This document shows positions 21,772 to 32,398 of a stretch of DNA of 64,000 nucleotides, in pieces (within the stretch, counting starts at the first letter, position 1; every line of letters starts with the position of its first letter). The translations under genes were made by a program, and so were the position numbers. Origin of the DNA: Ananas comosus. Taxonomy: Eukaryota; Streptophyta; Magnoliopsida; Poales; Bromeliaceae. A model generated the notes under the pieces. The model saw only the letters and a program-made list of their open reading frames with translations, ran no database searches and was not told the DNA's origin. The stretch is taken from the NCBI RefSeq assembly GCF_001540865.1, contig NW_017893388.1:1-64000 (forward strand), written 5' to 3'.

Positions 21772-24226
21772 TCTCTGTGTGGAGCCTTTCCACAGTGCTT
21801 GGAGGGTCGTTGATAGTGTTCCGACCCCTGGCACGCGTCCCGAGGGTGTTGGTTTGAGACTTGGCGCCAAAATCCCAAAATTGGAATTTTTGGTCAGCCC
21901 TCGGATGGCCTGCAGCAGGGCTTGTACCGGAACAGACTGGTCTTGTACCGGTACAAGGGTTGATGGTTGTACCGGTACAGCCATCGGGCTTGTACCGGTA
22001 CAGAGCCGCAGACCGCGCGACCCGAGCCTCGGGTTTGCAATTTCGTCGGCCTTGTACCGGTACAAGAGCCCGTGTACCGGTACAAGGAGGCAGTTTTCGT
22101 ACAGTTTGGTCTGCAGGGGATTTTTCGCGATTGTGGGCTTCTTATAACAGCACCCACGCCCCTTAGGGCTTTTTTTGTGCTGGAACTAGAGGAGGAGAAG
22201 GTGAGAGGAGCTCCACCTTGCTCCACTTGGATTTGATCTCCATTTTTGATGGTTTTGGTGGATTAATCCTTTTCCTTTTCTCCTTTTTATGCTTCTCCAC
22301 CATTGTTGATGGCTTAGAGCTTGGAGAGGAGCTTGTGGCTGAGGAGATCTCCCACCCCACTTGGATTGGAGCTAAGTTTGGAGCTTCTTGTCAGGTTAGA
22401 GACTTGATTTCTCCCTTTGATCCTTAATTTATTGGATTTCTTGAGATGAAACCCTAGATTGTGATATTAGGGTTTATTTTGGGTATTTTGAATCTAGGGC
22501 TTTTGAAGCTAGATTGTGTGGATTAGAGGCTTCCATTAGGTTGGATTGGATGAGCCCTAGCTTCATTTTGGAGCTTTAGAGGAGATTTTGTACTAGAGGT
22601 GAGTTTTCCACACCTATGCTTGATTAGCTTAATGTTTGAGCTAGGTGTTGTTCGTTCGGCTCGTATGACTCATGTTTTCATACCTCTAGGATACTAGGAG
22701 ACTAGAGTACACCCTCGTTGGAGCGCACGAGGAGTTTCGTTGTCATCGGTGGGTTTGGCTTCGTGGAAATGGGGCGAAATGGCCCCCATGCTCTTTCTAC
22801 TTGTTGTAAATTATTTTTAAGTTCATTTCTATGCTAAATGGGAATTATATGAATTTTAGAGCACTTAAAATGCATGCCTTGTGTATTATGAAAATTTCTC
22901 TATATAGTAGAGCTATATGAGTAGAATGCATGCATACGGAAGAAGTGCCTATTTTGCAAGTAAAAAAATACATCTCTTATGAGGATTATGACTTGGAACA
23001 TGTACTTTGGAACATAGTTGCCATGTTTTGACATAGAGAGCAAGAGTGTCATAAAGGGGCATTTGAAACTAGTAAACTATGAAACTGCAATATAGAGACA
23101 TATTGATAGGCCACTACATATCTGCTATATTCCATGTTAGAGACATGATGACATAGGGATAGGCCATTGAGATACTTGACACATTCCATGTTATTAGACA
23201 TGAGGACTTGGTACTTGCGACGGATCGTTTGACTACTTGCCATTTTGCTCATTCGCACATGCTTGTGAGGGTCGCTCCCTACAAGCCGGCACTCCGGAGA
23301 TGGCCATCGCGATTCATATTCGCCGTGCGGGATTGGGCGCCGAAGTGGATTGCCGTGGGCCAGGCTCATTCCTAGGGTGGGGATGATGACTACCACGGGG
23401 CCATTAGGCTCGGCACCGGCCAGACAGCCTACGGGTGGGTCTCAAGGCCATAGACAGCCTTCGGGTGGGTCTCTTCAGATTGGGCTTTATATATCCATTA
23501 TGACATGTGGACAGATGATGACTTAGTGTACTACTTGGACATTGATTAGAATAGTAAACAACGGAACTTCACTATTTCACATTGTGAACATCATGATAGT
23601 TGGAGACATTTACTTTATGCATAGTTGCTTTCATACTTATGCTATTCATGCTAAGTAGAGATATCATGTCGAAGTAGGTTACATATTTACTTACCTGTCG
23701 CCTTTCTACTTCTATAGTCACTGACATCTTTTGTAGCTTTGGGCCTTGTGGTGCATGCACTGAAGTCAGTAATTGCCCACTGGGAACTATTTTTAATAGT
23801 TCTCATGCCCTCGTTTTATGGTTTACTTTTCAGAGCCTTCGGCACCGGCGGAGGCACGGGATCGCGGCAAGGGTGTCGCGTAGCTAGCTCGCGGAGAGTT
23901 CTTTTGCGATAGGTGGTTACTCCTCTATTTCATACTTTGTGAGAGAGGGAGAGATTTTGTACGTTGTATAGAGAGACCACCTTGTACTCCTTTTAGCACT
24001 TGTTATGGGATTCCTGTTGTATTTACCTTATGTTTTATTTAGTGGATTTACAGTTTTAACTTTATCCCTTGTTGTAGCTTTTAGACATTTATATTGCTCT
24101 GATACTCCTAGATGTCTTGTATTATTGCTTTTATCATTGTTGTTTTTAGACGCCTTATATGTTGTAGACATATGGCGGGTCTGGACACGCGCCGGGCGGG
24201 CCTCCGCTGAGTCCCGGGGCGTGACA
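21727..24226 (+). repeat. 3' LTR of element B
   Basis: 2,500 bp with the same termini as the 5' LTR. It carries a dozen or more changes shared with neither the 5' LTR of B nor the LTR of A, for example near 22100, 22186, 22393, 22948, 23245 and 24187. Followed at once by CCAGT (24227-24231), the target duplication. Confidence 0.95.
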
Positions 24227-25238
24227 CCAGTTGGACGTGTTCCGGCTCGATCTCCTTTTTGTGCGGAACTCATTCGGGAGTTCTACATGAATGGGAAGGT
24301 GTGTGCTGAGGATGAAGAGACCGGGACTTATCTTCTCGAGACCTATGTACGTGGGGAGAGGGTTCTAGTCACTCCGCACACGATTGGAGAGTTGTTGGGC
24401 ATGCATGTTGACACGACAGGACTTCATCATACTACTGGGATTTATCAGTTTTCGTCTCACTGGGAGACAGTTGTTCGTGCGATCTGCAAGGATGGAGTGC
24501 GGAAAAATCATGCATACGTGGAATCCAAGGACTTGCGACCCGAGTATCATTTACTCTCCTTGGTGATGTGCTACAATGTTCAACCTACAATTGGAACAAA
24601 AAGGATTCGTTGGGATCGTCTGGTGCTTCTATATCTTCTTGGACATCCTGAGCAAGCGGACGGGTTAAACATCAATATTCCCTTTCTTATGTGGCAAAGA
24701 ATGGCACATGTTATATAGTCTCGAGTTCGACGTGATCTACTTCCGTTTCCGTTGTTGATCACGAGGATTCTGCAAGAATACGGAGTTGATGTGTCGTGTG
24801 AGAAGTACGACACTAGCCTTGGACCGATCGATGGAGTAACTTGGGCCAAGTCGGTGAGCACCTTGAAGACATTTCAGCAAACAAAGGGATCCTCCAGAGC
24901 GGCTTCCAGTTCCGCACCTCCACATCATGCAGATCGCAAGGGATCTTCGAGCTCAGGGGGAAGTGCTTACTGTAGAATCACTTCATCATGAGGTGCGATC
25001 ATTAAAGAAGAAGGTGGCAAATCTTGCTAAGAAGGTGGAGGTGGGTATGAAGAGGATATTGGAGAAACTTGGGTGTAGGCATGACGACATTTTTCCTACT
25101 CAGCCTGCCTACACCACCTACACGAGATCGACTTCGCGACATCCACTTATTCCACCATCCACCGGTACTCCTGAGGCTGGGGGATCTGGAGCTGGAGCTG
25201 GAGACGATGATGATGATGATGACGAGGACACTGAGTGA
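24227..25238 (+). pseudogene. Second ORF of element E1, C-terminal half (plant transposon protein-like)
   Basis: From 24232 the frame carries on that of 6721-6363 (minus). It reads ...FCAELIREFYMNGKV...VRGERVLV...IGELLG..., the core of the putative plant transposon protein domain (PF20167-like by resemblance), then a coiled coil (HHEVRSLKKKV) and an acidic tail of seven Asp ending at 25238. Lesions: TAG at 24716-24718, after which the same frame continues, and a +1 frameshift at about 24958-24970 where E2 is open. Known family members lie in plant transposable elements and have no proven activity. Here it sits between gag and the 3' LTR, the place where some Sireviruses carry an env-like ORF; no signal peptide or membrane segment belongs to it. 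Confidence 0.8.
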
Positions 25239-25829
25239 CTTCGTCCTCGAGCTCTGTTTTTCTACTTTGCTTTTTAGGACGATGTTTAGTTTAGTTGTGC
25301 TTGTTGCTTTACTTTGCTTTTGCATTTATTTTCTTTTAGGCCTGTAACTATGACATAACTACTCTTATGCTTTCTAGTATGCTTTCTCTATTTATATGCT
25401 TTGTCTTTGGCAATTTTTTGATAAAAAGGGGGAGAGCAATGATGAACAGGTATTGATCGTAGTAAAGGAGAAGAAGGAATAAAGAATAAAGGAGAAGAAG
25501 GAATAAAGAACAAAAGGGGAGAAGGAGTGAAATTCCGAGGAGAAGAAGGAATGAAATTTTGAGAACAATGAATGTAAGAATGTCCATTGATCTCAACTTT
25601 CTATATCATTTGGGATGAATTGTTTTGCAGAAAATCAAGACTTCAAGACTCCTAGTTGCGTCTAAGTCATAGAGCTGTTGTAGGAGTTTTTGATGTACTT
25701 TTGAGTTTCAAATTGTATTTGGACTATATGCGAGGAGTTCAATATTTTGGTGATGACAATTGAACTTCGATTCTTATTATGTAATTTTGAGTTTGTGAGT
25801 TTTGTCACGAAATTGCGAAAGGGGGAGAT
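25239..25829 (+). other. 3' non-coding end of E1 with purine tracts and tandem repeats
   Basis: Holds a purine tract after GATAAAAA near 25420-25436, tandem GGAGAAGAAGGAATAAAGAA-type units at about 25465-25560, and the proper polypurine tract GGGGGAGATT at 25821-25829 next to the LTR. Repeated polypurine tracts are a known Sirevirus trait. Confidence 0.75.
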
Positions 25830-26975
25830 TGTTAAGTCTTGTGTGTTGGCATGTTTCGTGAAGTGCGTCGGAGTCCTGAAGGATCGGTGCATATCGTCGA
25901 AGATCGAAGAATCCAAAACTTCGAAGAAAGCGAAATTAACTCACTATGTGAATCACGATGCCCAGGTAAGCTTTTAATTCATGTTATGGTGATTCATACT
26001 TAGTTGTAGGCATTAGAATCATAACATCAAGGTTTACTGAATTAGAAAGTGCGTTGGTACTTTCCAAACCCGAAACCGTGCAAAAAATAGGTTTTTGCAA
26101 AGTGTACCGGTACAACATCGGAAGTGTACCGATACACATTCTGTTCCGGTACAACCAGCGACTTGTCACCGATTACAGCATTACGCAGGTTTTCTCTTCC
26201 GTCATCGTGTAACCGGTAACAGCTTAAAGTGCACCCGTACACAATGTAATTTTCGGAAAAACTTTATAATCCGACTCTAATTGATTCTAAAGTCTATAAA
26301 TAAGCTATTAGGGTTCTTTAACTGAGCAAGCATCACAAAAATACATGTTTGAGAAACCCTAGATGGCTTGGATTTCATCTAAAACCTATTTTCTACATTT
26401 TAGCCTCTTTAAGGTCAAATCGAGATATTGAAATTTCATATCTATATGTCGATTTGATCTTCGCTTCGCTTGGAGTTCTCTTTCCTGGTTTTCATCGATA
26501 CTCTAAGCGAAGGATCACCATACACATGATGTTCTTCATGACACATGATGTTCTGCATGACGGCGTCGTGGATTCGGCGTGATTGACGGCGGTTCGTGGT
26601 TTCGGATCGAGAGCTTCGTGGATTCAGAGTGGAGGCGTTTCGTGGATTCGGAACGAGGCGTTCGTGGATTCGAACATGTGGGCGTGGACAACCCGGAGGA
26701 TTGCGCGAGATTCATAGGAGGTTAAGAGAGGTTGAGTACCGTGGAGTCGGTAATCACCTTGTAATCTTTTCTCTTAGTGAATTATTTTTTCGCGTGTTGG
26801 TCCCGTGGGTTTTTCTCCAAGTTGAAGTTTTTTCACATAAATCTCGGTGTGATTTTTATTTTCCGCATTTATTTTTATCGTATTGAGATTTGTGGTTTTT
26901 GGCCGTTACACCTATTCACCCCCCTCTAGGTGTTGGATACAATCTAGATAGATCATTGGGCTCATCAAACTTTCA
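25830..26975 (+). repeat. 3' LTR of element E1
   Basis: 1,146 bp, TGTTAAGTCTTG to CAAACTTTCA. It contains one exact TGTACCGGTACA and several degenerate copies near 26104-26250, a long stretch of GTGGATTCG-type repeats (26570-26670), and the terminal CACCTATTCACCCCCC block seen in many copia LTRs. Confidence 0.9.
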
Positions 26976-27191
26976 TCAAGGCTGTACCGGTACACAGCCC
27001 TGCTGAGGCAACCCTAGAGCAGACCCAAAAATCCAATCTTTTGGATTTTGGTACCAAGTTTTAAATCTCAATTCTCAGGATACGAGCCATAAGTCAGAAC
27101 ACTGTCAACGACCCTCTAGAATATCTGAAAAAACTCGGAACACAGATCAAACACTCAAACCTCGCAATTTGCTAAGATCCAGTGCGTTACA
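26976..27191 (-). repeat. 3' LTR fragment of element C
   Basis: Minus strand begins TGTAACGCACTGG and matches the first part of the LTR at 34787. It ends at the E1 insertion point (TCAAG). Confidence 0.85.
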
Positions 27192-27217
27192 TTCACCCTT
27201 CCTAAAAAGGAGTTTCG

Positions 27218-30200
27218 TCCACGAAACTCAAAAGCAACGTACCTCAAGACTCCATCTGAAAGAGATGGGGATAACGCTCCTACAAAGCACTCTCAAGCTC
27301 CCACGTGGCCTCTCGCTCCTCGTGGTTGCTCTAAAGAACCTTCACATACGGAATATCCCGATTCCGCAGTTTTCGCACCTCACGAGCTAAGATCCTCACG
27401 GGTTGCTCCTCAAAACTCAAATCATCCCTCAGCTCTAAAGGTATAGCATCCAAAACATGAGCCGGGTCGAAGATGTACTTCCGAAGGACCGAAACATGAA
27501 AGACATTGTGTACGCCCGATAGGTTCGATGGTAGAGTAAGTCGATACGCTATCGGACCTATACGCTCCAAAATCTCATACGGTCCAATAAATCGGGGGCT
27601 CAACTTACCCCGAATCCCGAATCTCCTGATCCCTCTAGTCGGCGAGACCTTCAAGAAAACATGGTCTATAACTTGGAACTTCAAGTCTCGCCGTCGTCGA
27701 TCGGCGTAGCTCCTCTGTCTACTCTGTGCCGTCAAAAGTCGCTCCCAAGCAACATGAACCTTGTCCTCAGCTTCCTGGAGCACATCAGAGCCTAAAACCA
27801 ATCTCTCGCCAACTTCACTCCAATGAATTGGCGATCTACACTTCCGTCCATTAAGTGCCTCGAATGGTGCCATCTTGATGCTTACTTGATAACTGTTGTT
27901 ATAAGCAAACTCTGTCATCGGTAGATGCTGTGACCATCCTCCCTGGAAGTCTATCACAGAAGCTCGGAGCATATCCTCTAAAGTCTGAATAGTGCGCTCC
28001 GACTGCCCATTACTCTGAGGGTGGAAAGGAGTGTTGAAATCCAATCGAGTGCCTAAGGCGTCCTGCAGACTCCTCCAAAAATGAGACACGAATCGGGTGT
28101 CTCGATCAGATACAACGAGATAGGCACTCTGTAAAGCCGCACAATCTCGTCAAGGTACACTTGTGCGAGCTTCTCTCCAGTCCAAGTCATATGAATAGGT
28201 ATAAGTGCGCCGACTTCGTCAACCTATCCACGATTACCCAAATAGCATCATGCCCGGCCTGAGAGCGAGGCAATCCCATCACAAAATTCATGGTGATCTT
28301 CTCCCACTTCCACACAGGAATCGACAAACTCTGAAGTTTTTTCGCAGGCAATCGGTGCTCCGCCTTTACTTGTTGGCAAGTTAGACAACGAGCTACAAAC
28401 TCGCCAACATTTCTTTTCATCCCGGGCCACCAATAGAGCAACTTTAAGTCCTTGTACATCTTGGTGCCTCCCGGATGTATAGCATAGGGTGCCTGGTGTG
28501 CTTCTTGAAGAATATCTTCTTTAATTTCTGAATCCGCCGGTACACATAACCTTCCGCGAAAACGCATCAACCCTTAATCATCCACAAAGAAATCGCCGGT
28601 GCAACCATTGACAATTTTATCTCTAATTTTTTGCAATTTCACATTGGAAACTTGCTTTTCTTTAATTCTATCCAACAATGTAGGTTGCACTACCAAGGTC
28701 ATCAACCTCAAGGGCGTGTCAGGAGTCACCACCTCCAACTCCAACCGCTTCATCTGCTCGATCAACTACGGTTGAGCAACAATATGCATCGCTAAGTTTT
28801 TCGTCGATTTTCGACTTAGCGCATCCGCCACCACGTTAGCCTTGCCTCGGTGGTAAAGAATAGTCAAGTCGTAATCCTTGAGCAGCTCCAACCATCTGCG
28901 CTGTCTTAAGTTCATCTTCTTCTGAGTGAATAAGTACTTCAAGCTCTTGTGGTCCGTATATACTTCACACCGCTCGCCATAAAGATAGTGGCGCCATAGC
29001 TTTAATGCAAAGACTACGGCCGCCAACTCCAAATCATGCATAGGATAGTTTCTCTCATAGTCCTTTAGTTGGCGAGAAGCATACGCGATCACCTTGCCAT
29101 CCTGCATCAAAACGCAACCCAATTCATTAAACGAAGCATCACTATAAACCATATACCCTGCTCCAGCAACTGGCAAGGTTAGGATCGGGGCGGTCGTCAA
29201 TCTTTGCTTCAACTCTTGAAAGCTCCTTTCACAAGCATCGCTCCAAACGAACTTGACGCCTTTATGCGTGAGTTTTGTGAGGGGTGTAGATAACTTAGCA
29301 AATCCCTCGACAAATCTCCGGTAGTAACCGGCCAATCCAAGAAAGCTCCATATCTCCGTAACGCTCGTCGGTCTCGGCCAATCCTTGATAGCCTCAATCT
29401 TCTTGGGATCCACGGCTATACCCGATCCCGAAATCAAATGTCCAAGGAATGCTACCTCCCGAAGCCAAAATTCACACTTTTTCAACTTGGCAAAAAGCTC
29501 CTTTTTCCGAAATATTTGAATTACAAACCTCAAATGTTCCTCGTGATTTGAATCACTTCGAGAATAAACCAAGATATCGTCGATGAACACCACGACGAAC
29601 ATGTCTAGATAAGGCTTAAAAACACGGTTCATTAAATCCATAAAAGCTGCCGGGGCATTAGTAAGCCCGAACGGCATAACTGTGAACTCATAATGTCCAT
29701 ACCGTATTCTGAAAGCCGTCTTCGATACATCCTCGGGTTTAATCTTTAATTGGTGGTATCCCGACTGCAAGTCGATCTTGGAATACACACACGATCCCTG
29801 AAGCTGATCAAATAAGTCGTCGATCCTTGGCAACGGATACTTATTCTTGATCGTGACTTTATTAAGTTCACGATAATCCACACATAGGTGATCCGTCCTT
29901 TTTCTTGACGAACAAGACTGGTACTCCCCAAGGCGAGACGCTCAGTCGAATGAAGCACTTATCCAACAAATCCTTCAGCTGTGCCCTCAGCTCCTTCAGC
30001 TCTGCCGATGCCATCCTATAGAGCGCCTTTGAGATTGGGGTAGTCTCAGGGACGAGATCTACCACAAACTCAATCTCCCTATCAGGTGGCATACCCGGTA
30101 GCTCAGCTGGAAACACATCCTGAAACTTCCGCACCATCGGGATATCCTCAATCTTAGGGGTGTCATCAACACCCCTCAGAACAACACTAGACAAAAAGGC

Positions 30201-32057
30201 TATGCAACCTCTGCTGATCAGCTGCCTAGCTCGAGACGAGCTAATCGTCATCGCAAACAGCGAACTCTGGCATCCTCTAAATACAACCTCAGCCTGCACC
30301 GGTTCTCTAAAAGTAACCGTGCGATTCTTGCAATGAATCGAGACATAGTACCCGGTCAACCAGTCCATACCCAAGACCACATCGAACTCCCCCAACTTGC
30401 ACAAAGCTAGCAGACCCACGGGCATAATCCAATCCCCTACCCGAACAGGGGAACTGAGGCAAAAGTCTTGAATATCCAAAATGTGGTCGGGTACTACAAC
30501 CTGTCCCGGATGCAACAAGGAAACCAAAGGAATGCCATGCAACTCGGCAAACAGCCGATCTATGAATGAATGTGATGCACCGGTATCAAACAATGCACGA
30601 ACTCGAATGCCATTTAATAAAATGATACCTGCAACCACATCCTCGGCTGCTGCCGCCTTCTCGGTCTGAGCGGCGTACATGCGCCCACTCGAGGCCTGTC
30701 TAGATCCCTCGCTCTGTCGCTGGACGGATGACCGTCCAGACTGGTACTGTGCCGATGGAGTCCCCTGACTGGCGGCTGGTAGAGCCGGTGCCAATGCAGT
30801 CGACGGTGCCGGTGATGAACCCCTCGGGCACTCGGTCCAGAAGTGGCCCTCCTGGCCACAAAGGAAACACCTCCCTCCCCGCTGCGGGCACTGCGGTGGA
30901 ATATGGGGACCACCACAGATCACGCATTGGGGAGGTCGGCGTCGATCAAATCCTCCTCGCTGCGCTGTCGAGCCGCGCCCATGCTGCTGGCTCCTAGGGT
31001 GCTTCGGCAGCCTCCTAAAGTACATCTGACTCGTACCCTCAGCTGCAGGCCTTTTACCCTTACCCTTGTCAAAACCTTCTCGCCACTCTTGCACATCCGC
31101 CGTGCCACTTTTCACGATGAGCGCGCGATTCACCACCTCCCGGTAGGTTTGGAGGTTAGAGAATTGTACGAACCGGAATATAGACGGTCGCAATCCTTGC
31201 TCGAAGATGCGGGTCTTATCATCGTCGTCCCGCATGACGAAAGGCACGCAATGTAGAAGTCGAGAAAACTCCCTCTCAAACTCGGCTACGGTCTGGTCTT
31301 CCTAGCGTAAGTTGCGCAAATCCTGTTCCATTTCCCTCTTGACACTGTCAGGAAAGTACTGCGCCAATAGAAGCTCCTTGAACTTCTTCCAAGAAATAGC
31401 CGCCAAATCGGTGCTGGTGTTCTCCTGAATATCCAACCACCAGCGGTAGGCCTCGCCGTCCAAGTGGTGTGTGGCGAGCCAAACTCTGTCCCTTTCCTCT
31501 ACGAAGGCGTCGCGGAAGAGCTTCTCCATGTGCATCAACCACTTTTCCACGATCTAGTGGTCGACCTTCTCGCCGTCAAAGATTCGGGGGCTGCACCTCC
31601 TGAACTCATTGAGGTGCTCTATAAGTCAATCCCACTCTGCTCCCTCGACCATTGCAGGAAAAACTGTCCCTGCCGGAGGCACCTGAATAGGTGGTGCTAC
31701 AAAGTCCTCCTCCCGAGGCACGACTACGGGCGCCGCACGCGAAGATCCGGGTGCGGGTGACGGGGCCCTCGGTGCGACGTCCCCAACAAGTGTAGGGGGC
31801 GAAGGAACCGGAGCCTCCCTAGAAGCTGCCTGCTGTAGAAGAAGGTCCTCGAGCCGCTTCATCCGCGCCTCCTGTCGGCACGCCGCATCAGCCTGCTGCT
31901 GAGTCGCCGCTGTCAGCTGCGACACCAAGTTAGTGAGGGCCGCTAGCTGGCTCCTCAACTCACAGACCTCGCTGGATCCGAAGGTAGCAGAGGTCTCTAC
32001 CTCCTCAAGGTGTGCCGCATTATCCGCTCTGGCAGATTGAGAGCATGTCACCGGCAT
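27218..32057 (-). pseudogene. Broken gag-pol of element C
   Basis: Same domain order as B: gag from 32057 (MPVTCSQSARADN), zinc knuckle CFLCGQEGHFWTEC, protease DTGAS, reverse transcriptase with FIDDILVYS, RNase H, integrase finger (HPGG...CLTC) and DDE core, chromodomain start. The frame is cut many times. Several stops are TGG-to-TAG or CAG-to-TAG changes, for example near 31553 (in ...DHWIVEKW...), 31303 and 27331 (in ...KVLW...). There are frameshifts near 29880 and 28190, and a loss around 28573. Longest open pieces are 29868-31247 and 28766-29881. The stop pattern fits cytosine deamination of methylated DNA. No functional product expected. Confidence 0.92.
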
Positions 32058-32378
32058 CTCACTACAACATCATAAAAGCGTAAGTTAGTAAAACCCACGC
32101 TATCAAATCCCCACTCCAGAAGATAATACCCAAATCATGTGAAAGTAAGGAAGTGTGCTTCACTACTAACTCCCAATGTTACGTTGTCGGCCGCCAATGT
32201 AACCCTCCGCGAAGTTAGAAACTATACACTTCGATTTAACTCCACTTTCTAGAGTTATTAAGGATACCCAATCATGATACTTTCGCTTACAAGTCCAATA
32301 GACCTCGTCTCTCACGAGCCTATTTTCTATAGTCCAACCGGCCTAAGGTTTGCTACGTCCACTAATACTAAATCCTAG

Positions 32379-32390
32379 TCTTTGATACCA
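32379..32390 (-). other. Decayed primer binding site of element C
   Basis: Minus strand TGGTATCAAAGA, eight bases inside the LTR end at 32399. Compared with A and B (TGGTATCAGAGC) two positions have changed. Confidence 0.75.
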
Positions 32391-32398
32391 AATTAATC

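Larger units (their letters stand above)
14008..24226 (+). mobile_element. Element B: full-length Tekay/Del-type chromovirus (Ty3/gypsy)
   Basis: Complete 10.2-kb element: 5' LTR, tRNA-iMet primer site, one intact gag-pol frame with a C-terminal chromodomain, polypurine tract and 3' LTR. The long LTRs (2.5 kb), the single ORF and the chromodomain fit the Tekay clade. By eye the two LTRs differ at roughly twenty sites plus a few short indels, so it is young. It sits inside the second ORF of E1. The expected 5-bp duplication is absent at its present ends (AAAAC / CCAGT) because of the inversion. Confidence 0.95.
24227..26975 (+). mobile_element. Element E1, 3' part
   Basis: Contains the end of the second ORF, about 590 bp of 3' non-coding sequence with purine tracts, and the 3' LTR. 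Together with 6363-11256 (minus) it makes one element with TCAAG duplications at 11257-11261 and 26976-26980. Confidence 0.86.

Noticed and set aside
25069..25347. Alternative frame with a Met-rich, hydrophobic stretch near the Asp tail.
   Set aside because: It is the shifted reading of the GAT repeat coding for poly-Asp.
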